Assembly (NCBI RefSeq): GCF_028435365.1
Contig: NZ_JAGTJJ010000001.1
Location: 992,001-1,056,000, forward strand
DNA length: 64,000 nucleotides
Direction: 5' to 3'
Source of the DNA: Polyangium jinanense
GTDB taxonomy: Bacteria > Myxococcota > Polyangia > Polyangiales > Polyangiaceae
Within the stretch, counting starts at the first letter, position 1. Each line of letters starts with the position of its first letter. Below the pieces are notes generated by a model that was not told the origin of the DNA, did no database searches, and worked only from the letters and a program-made list of their open reading frames with translations. Positions 36,575-45,400 of the stretch are shown here, piece by piece. The translations under genes and the position numbers were made by a program.

Positions 36575-37618
36575 ATGCGCTGCCCGGGCCTCAACCTGCT
36601 CACCGCCTCGGTCGTCGCGTTTGCGGCGCCTGCAATGGCCGACGACGCGCTGGTGGACCAGCGGCTCGCGTTTCGCCTGGAGTATGTCGTTCCCGCGGAC
36701 GTTCGGTGTCCCACGGAAGCGGCCCTTGCCGAGCTGACGAGCGCGAAGTTCCGCTACGACGTCTTCCCGGAATCGGCGCGTGCGTCCCTCTCCGTCAGGG
36801 TGCGGCGTGCCGGGGGGCAACTGGAGGCCGTGCTCATCGCGCGCGACGAGCAGGGGACGGTTCAATGGGAGGAAACGGCGACGCCCCGAGGGAAGTGCAA
36901 TGATCTCGTCGAGGACGTCGCGCTCATGGTGGCGGTGCGGTTCGTGACCGTGAAGGGCGAGAAGCCGGAGGCGTGGGCACTCCTGGTCCCGCCGCCGCCC
37001 GCGTCTCCGGCCTCGGTGCCTACGCCAGAGCGGCAGCCGCCTGACGTACTGCCCCCGGCCGCGCCCCCTCCGCAGGCCGCTCCACCGGACGGCGCAGCCG
37101 CCGCGCCCCCGTTCCGCCCGGAGCTGTCCGCAGCCGCCGTGTTCGGGCCTCTCGACACCCCGAACGTCGCCTTCGGCGGAGCCCTCCAGGTCGCGCTGCG
37201 TTGGCCGCGGGCTAGCCTCGGCGTCGAGCTGCGCGTCGTGGTCGATCATCGAGGGGAGGTCGCCGAGGTCCCGATCCGCACGTGGTTTGCAACGGGCGTC
37301 GTGCTCCCGTGCCTCGTCATTGGCGAACATGTCCGTGCCTGCATTCCGATATCCGCTGGGGTCTATCAAATTGGCGTCGGCGCCGCGGCAAAGACGGGTA
37401 GTAGCTTCGCCGAGCCATTCGGCGGTGCCGGCCTGCGGGGTTCGTACGACGTCGCACTCTCCCCGCACGTGCGACTCCGCGGATATGCAGAGGTACTGAT
37501 TGCGGCTACCAGGACCGAAATCGTCTATCTTTCCCCTGGGTCGCGAGAGTCGGAAAGAATTTGGGCCATGCCTGCGGTGTTGCCGTCTATTGGAGTTGGG
37601 GCGATATGGAAACCATAG
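36575..37618 (+). CDS. Exported protein with Pro-rich linker and beta-rich C-domain
   Basis: 347 aa. Signal peptide 1-22 (P-A-M-A). An N-terminal domain (~25-130) has V-R-C-P-T-E near residue 43 and C109, a style found in many myxobacterial envelope proteins. A Pro/Ala linker covers ~132-178, then a beta-rich domain of ~165 residues with Gly/aromatic alternation resembling a small outer-membrane barrel. The downstream lipoprotein gene overlaps the 3' end by 13 nt, so both are probably expressed together. Confidence 0.65.
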   Translation: MRCPGLNLLTASVVAFAAPAMADDALVDQRLAFRLEYVVPADVRCPTEAALAELTSAKFRYDVFPESARASLSVRVRRAGGQLEAVLIARDEQGTVQWEETATPRGKCNDLVEDVALMVAVRFVTVKGEKPEAWALLVPPPPASPASVPTPERQPPDVLPPAAPPPQAAPPDGAAAAPPFRPELSAAAVFGPLDTPNVAFGGALQVALRWPRASLGVELRVVVDHRGEVAEVPIRTWFATGVVLPCLVIGEHVRACIPISAGVYQIGVGAAAKTGSSFAEPFGGAGLRGSYDVALSPHVRLRGYAEVLIAATRTEIVYLSPGSRESERIWAMPAVLPSIGVGAIWKP

Positions 37619-38712
37619 CATTTATTCGGTTGGCTATTTGTGGTGCATTCGTGACGCTGTGTTCGGCATGTTATACGGGGACGCTTGAAGTTATTGGAAT
37701 AGGCGACGCCGGTCCGGATGCCGATGACGCCGGAACGAACGATGGCGGCGAGGAAGGCGGCGGCGGCGGCGGCGGCGTCGAGGCCAAGTCATGCGAGGCA
37801 CGGGGCGGGCAGTGCGTCCCTTTGCGGCCCATCGGATGGAGCGACCCTATCCTCATCGCGAGGTCGCCGGGTCACCCTCTCGAATGTCCCCCGGAGGCGC
37901 CCGTACACCATTTTACCAAGTACGCTGACCTGATCGCGGGGCCGCTCAACTGCGCTTGCGCCTGCAAGCCATCCACCGGGACGTGCATCCTTCCCGCGAC
38001 GATGACCGCGCAAAATGCCGCCTGCGACGCGCCGGAGACCGTGGTAACGTCGTTCGATCCTCCGACCGAGTGGGATGGAGCCTGCTCGAACGCGAGCGCA
38101 ATCGCCGCCGGCAAACAATGCGGCGGGAAAGCGTGCGTCGAGTCTCTCACGATTGGCCCGATGCAAGCCGTGGACGTCGGCTGCGAGGTAGAGGAGGAGC
38201 AGATCCTCACGGGAACCTCCGACGTGCCGAGGTGGGGGCTGACGGTCATTGGCTGCGAGGGGTTTCCGGAAGGTGGGGAGGTGGGGTGCGGCTCCGCGTC
38301 GAAGTGTGCCCCCGCGCCCGTGCCCCCTCCCGAGTTCCGGATCTGCGTGTATCAAGAAGGGGACGTCCCCTGCGAAGGCGAAAGTTATACCGACCGCCTC
38401 GTCATTTATACCGGCTACGACGACAAACGGACCTGCACGGATTGCACGTGCTCGCCCGAGGTCGTCGGCAGCCTGTGTACCGCGACCGCCTCGATCTACT
38501 CGGATGCGATGTGTCAGACGCCACTGATTTCGGGATACCCGATCTCGTCGCTGCAAGAGGTGTGTTTGCCCTTGACGCCACCAGGACAGGCACTCGGAAG
38601 CAAGGCCCTGTCGGACGTCAAATACCACCCGGGCACGTGTCAGCCGATCGACGGTGAGTCCACCGGCGAGGTGGAGCGCCTCCGCCCGTCGACGATTTGC
38701 TGTCGACCGTAG
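37606..38712 (+). CDS. Secreted Cys-rich lipoprotein, paralogue of the 22-kb gene
   Basis: 368 aa from ATG 37606; an upstream in-frame start lies inside the previous gene. Lipobox at L-C-S-A-C (Cys22). An Asp/Gly linker (~30-60) leads to a disulfide-rich domain of about 30 Cys. It shares with the lipoprotein at 22.0-23.2 kb the paired C-x-C-x-C elements, the C-T-D-C-T-C stretch and the ending G-E-V...I-C-C. Surface protein of unknown role, just upstream of the sigma-factor gene. Confidence 0.7.
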   Translation: METIAFIRLAICGAFVTLCSACYTGTLEVIGIGDAGPDADDAGTNDGGEEGGGGGGGVEAKSCEARGGQCVPLRPIGWSDPILIARSPGHPLECPPEAPVHHFTKYADLIAGPLNCACACKPSTGTCILPATMTAQNAACDAPETVVTSFDPPTEWDGACSNASAIAAGKQCGGKACVESLTIGPMQAVDVGCEVEEEQILTGTSDVPRWGLTVIGCEGFPEGGEVGCGSASKCAPAPVPPPEFRICVYQEGDVPCEGESYTDRLVIYTGYDDKRTCTDCTCSPEVVGSLCTATASIYSDAMCQTPLISGYPISSLQEVCLPLTPPGQALGSKALSDVKYHPGTCQPIDGESTGEVERLRPSTICCRP

Positions 38713-38718
38713 GATTTT

Positions 38719-38750
38719 GGTGTCCCTCTCGGGGGCTCGACCCAATCCCC
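38719..38750 (+). promoter_or_regulatory. Candidate ECF-sigma promoter P1 (upstream of sigma gene)
   Basis: GGTGTCCC, 14-nt spacer, then CCCAATCCCC, preceded by TTTT. The same architecture with identical spacing recurs at 39893-39924 upstream of the next gene. The second element ends 6 nt before the GTG taken as the sigma-factor start, which would give a leaderless or very short-leader transcript, or means the true start is further in. Confidence 0.55.
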
Positions 38751-38756
38751 GAAGAT

Positions 38757-39881
38757 GTGACCCAAGAACGAACCTCGAACCCATCGACTCGTGACCAGCT
38801 CGTGCAGCTCTCGCGCCGCGTGCCTATCTGGCTGGCCCGTCTCACGCCGCCCTGGGGGCCCGTCGCCGACGAGCACATTCCAGACCTCGCGCAGGAGGTG
38901 CTGCTCGCGGCCATCGCAAGCTTGTCGAGGTACGACCCGGCCAAAGGTTCGCTGGGCCTCTGGCTGTACGTGATCACGAGGCGGATGGCGCGCGATCTTC
39001 GCCAGCGCGAGGACTATCGAAGCGATTTCACCGACGAGCAAGACGTGACCGTCCTGCCGGTGGGCGCGAAAAACCCCGAGGAAGCCATGGCGACAGCGCA
39101 ATATGAGCGGCTTGTTCACGAGACCATCGGGGAAATGGACGAGGATCTGCGCGAGGTGCTCACGGCCGTGGAGCTCGCGGAGCTGAGCTACGAGGAGACG
39201 GCGCAGCTCATCGGGGGCTCGAAACGAACGGTCAAGGATCGGCTGGAACGGGCGCGGCAGGATTTTTCCCGCCGGATCAAGAGGAAGATGCGCGACCGCG
39301 GGCTCGTCGTCCTGCCGTTCGCGGTGGACGGGCTGTTCGCGTTCATTCGCGCCCGCACGGAGCAGGTGCCGGAGGACCAGCTCGCCGAGCTCCGCGCCAT
39401 CGTCGAGCAGAGCCCCGCGTCGGGGGCCCAGCCAGCGGTTCCGGATGCCGTGCCGAATGCCGAGGCGGCCACGTCTGTCGCTTCGAACGTCGGCTCGTTT
39501 GTCGGCGGAAACTTGACGGGCGGGATTGTGGGTGGGGTCATCGTTTATCTCCTCATGCAGACCACGCCGGCCCCGGTGCCGGTGGCCGCACGGGCCTACA
39601 TTGACGAGCGCGTCCCGCACGTCCCTGCCGTGGACGCGACGCCTGCGCAGCCAACCACGCCGCCAGCGGTGCCACCGCGGAAACTCACTGCGGGGCAGCA
39701 ACCGGCGGATCCCCTGCTCGAGGCGCGCGCCTTGCTGGATCGGGCCCGAGGCGCCTTGGAGCAGGGGGACATCGCGGATGCTCGGGAGGTTCTTGCTCGC
39801 TACGATCGCCGTTTCCCTGCGAATCCCTTCCCCAACGTGAGGGCAGCGGTCCTCGGGAAAATCGTGAAGGCCGCGCGCTGA
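38757..39881 (+). CDS. ECF-type RNA polymerase sigma factor with membrane-spanning C-terminal extension
   Basis: 374 aa from GTG 38757 (start uncertain; sigma-2 begins about 14 residues in). The sigma-2 region (~15-85) includes D-L-A-Q-E-V-L-L-A-A and G-S-L-G-L-W-L-Y-V-I-T-R-R. Sigma-4 (~120-172) has the helix-turn-helix L-S-Y-E-E-T-A-Q-L-I-G-G-S-K-R-T-V-K-D-R-L. After ~70 residues of linker, a Gly-rich hydrophobic helix (~248-268) predicts membrane insertion. A Pro-rich segment and a C-terminal helical TPR-like piece (~320-370) follow, probably outside. No anti-sigma gene is adjacent, so the extension itself may be the sensor or regulator. Confidence 0.85.
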   Translation: MTQERTSNPSTRDQLVQLSRRVPIWLARLTPPWGPVADEHIPDLAQEVLLAAIASLSRYDPAKGSLGLWLYVITRRMARDLRQREDYRSDFTDEQDVTVLPVGAKNPEEAMATAQYERLVHETIGEMDEDLREVLTAVELAELSYEETAQLIGGSKRTVKDRLERARQDFSRRIKRKMRDRGLVVLPFAVDGLFAFIRARTEQVPEDQLAELRAIVEQSPASGAQPAVPDAVPNAEAATSVASNVGSFVGGNLTGGIVGGVIVYLLMQTTPAPVPVAARAYIDERVPHVPAVDATPAQPTTPPAVPPRKLTAGQQPADPLLEARALLDRARGALEQGDIADAREVLARYDRRFPANPFPNVRAAVLGKIVKAAR

Positions 39882-39892
39882 GTGAGTTTTTT

Positions 39893-39924
39893 GGTGTCCC
39901 TTCGCCGCGGCTGAACCAATCCCC
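39893..39924 (+). promoter_or_regulatory. Candidate ECF-sigma promoter P2
   Basis: GGTGTCCC, 14-nt spacer, ACCAATCCCC, preceded by a T run; matches the site upstream of the sigma gene in both boxes and spacing. It is 42 bp upstream of the ATG at 39967, leaving room for a leader with the GAAGGAA ribosome-binding site. Confidence 0.6.
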
Positions 39925-39966
39925 CTAAGTAGGTCCGTCCCAACGACGAGCCGAAGGAAACGAGCC

Positions 39967-40389
39967 ATGCCCAGGAAGCTCAGCAAGAGAATGGTCCCCC
40001 CCGCTCCCGAGCCGTCCGAACCCGCGGAGCTGACCACGGAGCTCGCACTCGCCAGCGACGGCAAGCTTTATTTCCAGTTCGAGGACGAGCCACCCCCGGG
40101 GCGTCCGGTCTTCGTTGGTTACGCATTGCATGCGGAAGAGGTCATGAAGTTCAACGCGGCGGACGTGCTCGCGTGGGGCATGCTCCACAAGCTTGCGCTC
40201 GGGAGTGATGGCTGCATTTACGTGGAGGAGGGGGTCATCGACGCGGAAGGCCGGGACGTGTTCCGCGGCTTTGTCGCGACCGCGGAGGAAGCTGCGCGCG
40301 CGGCTGAGGTATTGCACCGCGCCGCGTTCAACATCACGGTGGAGGTGTTCGCGCGGAAGCGCGCGGCGAGCGATCGCGCCCAGCTATGA
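39967..40389 (+). CDS. Hypothetical protein, probable target of the adjacent sigma factor
   Basis: 140 aa from ATG 39967 with GAAGGAA 8 nt upstream. Soluble, no signal peptide. It contains two related halves: L-A-S-D-G-K-L-Y-F-Q-F-E-D-E and L-G-S-D-G-C-I-Y-V-E-E-G, each followed by a Val/Phe-rich strand and an A-x-E-E helix, so an ancient internal duplication is likely. Family not recognised. The shared promoter-like motif suggests it is expressed by the upstream ECF sigma factor. Confidence 0.6.
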   Translation: MPRKLSKRMVPPAPEPSEPAELTTELALASDGKLYFQFEDEPPPGRPVFVGYALHAEEVMKFNAADVLAWGMLHKLALGSDGCIYVEEGVIDAEGRDVFRGFVATAEEAARAAEVLHRAAFNITVEVFARKRAASDRAQL

Positions 40390-40602
40390 AAGACGGCAGC
40401 CGGCGCCGCGTCCGTCGAGGAAGAGCCGTACCGGGTCGTCGAGTTTTGATGACGTGACCTCGTTGACGTCCAGAACCTTGGGGAGCACCTGCGGGGGCCA
40501 TCATGGTGCGGTGGAAGGAGCTTCTCGCCTCGTTTGGCACGAACGATGTATTGCTTTCGGCTCGAACGAGAGAGACGGAACGATACCATCAACGTGGAGG
40601 GG

Positions 40603-40995
40603 ATGAACGTGGAAACAATCAAGCCCGAATTTCTGGCCAATCTCGCCTCCGAGCTCGAAGCAGCCGGAAAACCGATGAGCGCACCCGCCACCACTTCGTA
40701 CAAGCGGAGGCTCAGGGCCAAAAAGTCCTGTATCGCTGCCATCTTTGCGCTGGTCGGCCCGCTGCTGGTCGTCAGCCCATCGCCAGCCGCAGCAGCCTGT
40801 GACGATCCGAATTTTGTCAGGCGCACTCACGCCACGAGGTGCGGCGAACAGGCCGTCTACCACCGCTACCTACGCACCGAGTGGGACTCTCCGGGCTTCT
40901 GCCACGTATTTCGCAGCATGAGGGTGATAAGGCCGGGTCAGCCGGGTCAGCGAGTGGATTTGGGCGAGAAGCGCGCCTGCGGACGCTCGCCGTGA
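40603..40995 (+). CDS. Small exported or membrane-anchored protein, unknown
   Basis: 130 aa from ATG 40603 (GGAGGGG directly upstream). A hydrophobic segment at residues ~48-66 ends A-A-A-A-C. An internal ATG at 40675 would make this a normal signal peptide of a 106-aa protein, so the start is ambiguous. The mature ~60 residues carry three or four Cys and many Arg. No family recognised. Part of a run of small exported proteins at 40.6-42.1 kb. Confidence 0.5.
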   Translation: MNVETIKPEFLANLASELEAAGKPMSAPATTSYKRRLRAKKSCIAAIFALVGPLLVVSPSPAAAACDDPNFVRRTHATRCGEQAVYHRYLRTEWDSPGFCHVFRSMRVIRPGQPGQRVDLGEKRACGRSP

Positions 40996-41139
40996 CCGCG
41001 ACACACATGCCCACGATGTGTCGGTTTTCCCGACACCATAGGCCCCGGAGGTGATGCCCTCAGACACCCCACCCCCTCAGGGCCGGCCCCCATGGACGCC
41101 TCCTCTGCGATCCGGCGAGCCGCTCAGGAATTGCTTTCT

Positions 41140-41400
41140 TCAGCGCCTGCAGCGCAGTCGACCGTTGTCGTTGGAGATGTCGCCCCTGCAGCGATGAAAA
41201 TCGCGCAGCATCGTCCTCCGGAAGTGCCCGCCACGATCTTCGCACATCGCGAACAGGGTCCCCCCCTCCATGCGGATGTTCCTGCAGGTGCGCATGTACG
41301 ATCCCCGCGGTCGATGCTGGGCCACCGCCGAGCCACCGCTGAGCAGCACGAGAGACAGCGAGAACGCGCCAAGCGCGAGCGCAGTTACCATTTTTCTCAT
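41140..41400 (-). CDS. Small secreted CVNH (cyanovirin-N homologue) domain protein
   Basis: 86 aa from ATG 41400, with a GGGGAG ribosome-binding site. Signal peptide 1-27 (A-V-A). The remaining ~58 residues match one CVNH repeat: S-Y-M-R-T-C-R-N-I near 34, G-G-T-L-F-A-M-C-E-D, then R-D-F-H-R-C-R-G-D-I-S-N-D-N-G-R-L-R-C at the end. CVNH proteins are sugar-binding lectins, usually with two repeats (~100 aa). This is about half a canonical domain, so it may dimerise by domain swapping, or sugar binding may be lost. Confidence 0.75.
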   Translation of the reverse strand: MRKMVTALALGAFSLSLVLLSGGSAVAQHRPRGSYMRTCRNIRMEGGTLFAMCEDRGGHFRRTMLRDFHRCRGDISNDNGRLRCRR

Positions 41401-41675
41401 GATCTCCCCTTTGTCATCGCGACCATCGGTGATGCTCAATCTTTTCTAAGGCCGGCGCGCTCGAGACACAATCGGAGCTCACGCTCGCCGACGAGCCAAT
41501 CCAATCGAGAGCGTGAACGCGACGGCGCGATGGGTGAGCCGCAACGTGAAGCGGTGGCAGGACGGGAGTATGGCGCTGCGCAAGGTGCTGCTGCCGAGGG
41601 GCCGCTGGGAACGAGCTCTGCGCGGGCTGCTTGACGGACGGCGCCGTGGACGCAACGAGCTTGGCAGGGGCGCGC

Positions 41676-42116
41676 ATGAACATCGTCAAGCAATCATTGA
41701 TTTTCCTCGCATTCGCGGCGGCCGTCCATCTCCTCTGCCCGGCTACGGCGGACGCGGCCACTTGGAAGCCGCTCCCTCGGTGGGCTGGCGGCACTCGATG
41801 TGGGCCGACGTATGATCATGATGGTGTCAAATATCAGGTATGCCTTGGATTTTCGCGGGGCAGGCAAAGCGTTCAAGCATTCGTCGCCATGAACAACCAC
41901 ACGGGTCGCCCTCACCGGATCGCCGTGACCCGAGTGTGTGTCATGTCTGGCACTCGATGCGTCCTTCGCAGCGTCGATTCATGCGGCGCGGTTTCGCTCG
42001 ACACGGGTCATCAACGGGGCTGTCTCGGTCATACGGTCCCCAATGAACGAGGTTATAGCGGCATGGCGACCGCCATCATCGACGGCCGGGAGGTCGGGAC
42101 GTTCCGCGTCGACTAG
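41676..42116 (+). CDS. Small secreted Cys-containing protein, unknown
   Basis: 146 aa from ATG 41676; AGGGG lies just upstream. Signal peptide 1-27 (A-D-A). The mature protein has six Cys, beta-strand-rich sequence (V-Q-A-F-V-A-M-N-N-H-T-G-R-P-H) and a C-terminal G-R-E-V-G-T-F. It could be a small lectin-like or inhibitor-like fold, but no family was recognised. Confidence 0.55.
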   Translation: MNIVKQSLIFLAFAAAVHLLCPATADAATWKPLPRWAGGTRCGPTYDHDGVKYQVCLGFSRGRQSVQAFVAMNNHTGRPHRIAVTRVCVMSGTRCVLRSVDSCGAVSLDTGHQRGCLGHTVPNERGYSGMATAIIDGREVGTFRVD

Positions 42117-42229
42117 CGATCGGTTTCAAGAATCGGCGGCGTCGAGGTGCTGATTGGCGTCACTGCGGAATGAGCACCGCGAGAAGGTCCGTGCGTGGCT
42201 CGGCCCCGGAGCTCGGAAGGGCGGCAACG

Positions 42230-42305
42230 TCCGAAGTGGCACCACCACGCGCCGGCGGGGCGCCCCAAGGGGTGGCCACTGGATCCGAAGTGGCACCACC
42301 ACGCG
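42230..42305. repeat. 22-bp direct repeat, two copies 54 bp apart
   Basis: TCCGAAGTGGCACCACCACG followed by CG occurs at 42230-42251 and 42284-42305. It lies between the small secreted protein gene and the NRPS gene, in a 271-bp stretch without other recognisable features. Confidence 0.85.
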
Positions 42306-42365
42306 TCAACGGGGGCGATCCGGCGTCCATGGGACGCGGATCGAGCGGGTCACGCCGGGTCAGGG

Positions 42366-42490
42366 GGGATGGAACCGTTCTCGGAGGTCAGGTCCGAGTT
42401 CTGCGCGAGGCTCGAAGGTGACGTCGGAGCTTAGGTCGGAGCTCCGAGCGAGGCTCGAAGGTAACCTCGGAGGTCGGTTCCATCACCCCG
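42366..42490. repeat. 43-bp direct repeat pair nested in an inverted repeat
   Basis: AGGTCSGAGYTC...CGAGGCTCGAAGGT is repeated at 42390 and 42433, a 43-bp period. The pair is flanked by GGGGATGGAACCG and, about 100 bp later, its near complement CGGTTCCATCACCCC. The element covers the last ~35 codons of the NRPS reading frame and its stop. Confidence 0.7.
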
Positions 42491-45400
42491 CTCAATTCGC
42501 GTCGCGCCCCTCGGTGGCGCGTGCGACCGCCTAGATAGGCCAGGTTGACGCGCAGCAACCTGGCGTCAAGCGGTGGACATGATAACGAGGTATCCGCGAG
42601 CGCCTGGCGCGTGTTCGTGTCATCGAAGACCGGCATGCCTTCGTAGAGCTCCCATCGCGTGAGCCCCTCGTGCACCTTCTCCGTCAACATCGGGATGAGC
42701 GGAAGGAGCGGGCTGCTCAGAGAGCGCCCGGCCGAATCGACCACGCATTCGAGCCAAGACGCAAACGGGAGCCTCCGGAGCGCATGTCCGGCGCCGCGCA
42801 GGAGTTCGAAGAAGCCCTGCAGATCGGGCGACTCGGCCACCGGCGGCACGAGATGGTACGTCCGGCCCAGGTTTGCAGGGTTCAGCGAGATGCGCGTGAT
42901 GGCGGCGCTCACGTAATCGACAGGGACGAAGTCCTTGCGCTGGCGCGGCAGGTCGGGATAACAGCCCGCATGTATGCAACCCTCGATCAACCGGCAGACG
43001 AAATCGTCCACGTTGGCGGCGCCCGTCGTCGTGTCGCCCATGATGAACCCCGGTCGGAAGATGCTCGTGGCGAGCCCACGCGAGCGCGCCGTGGAGACGA
43101 GTTGCTCGGCGACCCACTTGCTCTGTGAGTAGCCCATGTCCGTATCGAGGTAGGGCGCGCCGTGCGCGAGATTGTCGGTCTCGTACACGACGCTCACGCC
43201 CTTGAAATAACCCACATGGCCGACGATACCGATCGATGATAGGTAATGCACCGGCTTCTGCCGGATCGCGCACGCCAGCCGGAGGACCTCACACGTCCCC
43301 GAGACGTTCGCGCTCCTGAGCGCGTGGTAGGGCTTGACATAATTGACCTCGGCGGCGGAATGGTAAATCGTGTCGATCTGCCCGGCCAGGGCGTGGAATT
43401 GCGGCGCATCGAGCCCGAGGAGCGGCTGCCTCAGATCGCCAGGAATGGGCAGAATGCGTGCCTCGTGCTGCGGCTGCCACAGTCCGTACATCGTGAGCGC
43501 CGCGCGAATACGCTCCATGCCCGCCTGCGTATCCTCCGCGCGCACGAGGCAGCGGATCTCCGCGCGTGTATGTCGAAGGAGATCGCGCAGGAGGAAGGCG
43601 CCGAGAAAGCCAGTGGCGCCGGTCAAGAAGATATGCCGGGGAGGGCCGCTCGGGCGGGTCGCAGGACCTGGGCGGATGCTCGGATCAAGCTCGACGTCGT
43701 CGTGGAACGACGCGATCGTGCTCGACGCGACGTCATTGCAGACGCAGCGTCGAGCATCGTCGATATTCTGCGCAAGGCGCGCGAGCGACGGCGCGTCGAA
43801 GAGATATCGCGCGGGCAAGTCAACCCGAAAATCCTGGCGGATACGGACGATGAGCCGCGCGGCAAGGATGGAATCACCTCCTAGGTCGAAGAAGGAGTCC
43901 TCCCGGTGGATGCCCTCCATGCGGAGGATATCATTAAAGATTCGTGCGAGGTGCGTCTCGGTGCTCGTGGAAGGAGGCGACGCCTCGTCGAACTCGGCCC
44001 GTGCACGCACGTCCCGTGGCGACGGAAGGGCGGAGACGTCGAGTTTGCCATTGCACGAGAGGGGGAGCGCGGGTAAGAGTACGGTGTATGAGGGGAGGAG
44101 GTGGCTTGGTAAGCGTGCCTCGAGGTGGGCGCCTATCTGCTTCGTGTCGACGCTCGCGTGGGCGACGACATAAGCCACGATGCGTTTGTCGCCGGGGACG
44201 TCCTCCCGCACGACCACGGCGGCCTCTTTGACGAGGGGACAGGCGCAGAGCGCCACCTCGATCTCCCCGAGTTCGATGCGAAAGCCGCGGATCTTGACTT
44301 GACGATCTTGTCGCCCGAGGAAGTCGATGGTGCCGTCCTGTAGATAACGAGCAAAGTCCCCGGTACGATAGAGCCGCGCCCCGGGCTTGCTCGAAAACGG
44401 ATCCGCAATGAAACGCTCGGCCGTGAGCTCGGGCTGGCGAAGATACCCGATGGCGAGCCCGTCGCCGCCGACATAAAGCTCGCCAGGTACACCCGCGGCA
44501 ACGGGCGAGAGGTCCGGATCGAGCACGTAGGCGGTAGATTTTGCGATGGGCCGACCGATCGGGATGCTCGAGGCGTCATGGGGCTCATCACGGACGAGAT
44601 GCGTCGTGGAGAATGTCGTATTCTCGGTCGGACCATACCCGTTGATCAGTCGTCTCACGCCGCCGGTACGCAGCACGGCACGAGCCCATTTCGGGTCGAG
44701 CGTCTCCCCGCCGACGACGAGATATTCGAGGCCCGAGAAGATATCGGGATCGGCGCTCGCCAAATGATGAAAGATCGAGGTCGTCACGAACATCACGGTG
44801 ATGCCGGCGCGGTCCTTGGCGGCGCGGAGAGCGGCAGGCGACAACAACGTGTCTTGCGGGACGAGGACGAGGCGCGCGCCGTTGAGCAGCGCGCCCCATA
44901 TCTCGAACGTGGACGCGTCGAAGGACAGGCTCGCAGCGTGCATGACGCGGTCGGAGCGACAAAACTCGATGTAATTGGTCTGCACGACGAGCCGGACGAT
45001 CGCGCGATGAGGCACGACGACGCCCTTCGGGCGGCCCGTTGAGCCGGACGTGAACATCACGTACGCCGGGGCCTCGGATGTGAGATTTTGTAACGGATCG
45101 CCCGATGGAAGGTAGGCATCTCCGTTCGCCTTGTCGTCATCGGGCGGGACGACGTCGCCCTGGAATCCAAGCTGACGCGCGTGGTCCGGCTGCGCGACGA
45201 GCACCGGAGCCTCGGTCTCGTGGAGCATCCATCGCAGGCGCTCCTTGGGGTATGTGGGGTCCATGGGAACATAAGCGCCCCCCGCCTTGAGAACGCCGAG
45301 GATGCCCACGAGCATCGGAAGTGACCGGGCCACGGATATGCCGACGAGCACGCCCGGTCCCACCCCGCACCGCCGCAATCTGCGTGCGAGCCGTCCGGCG

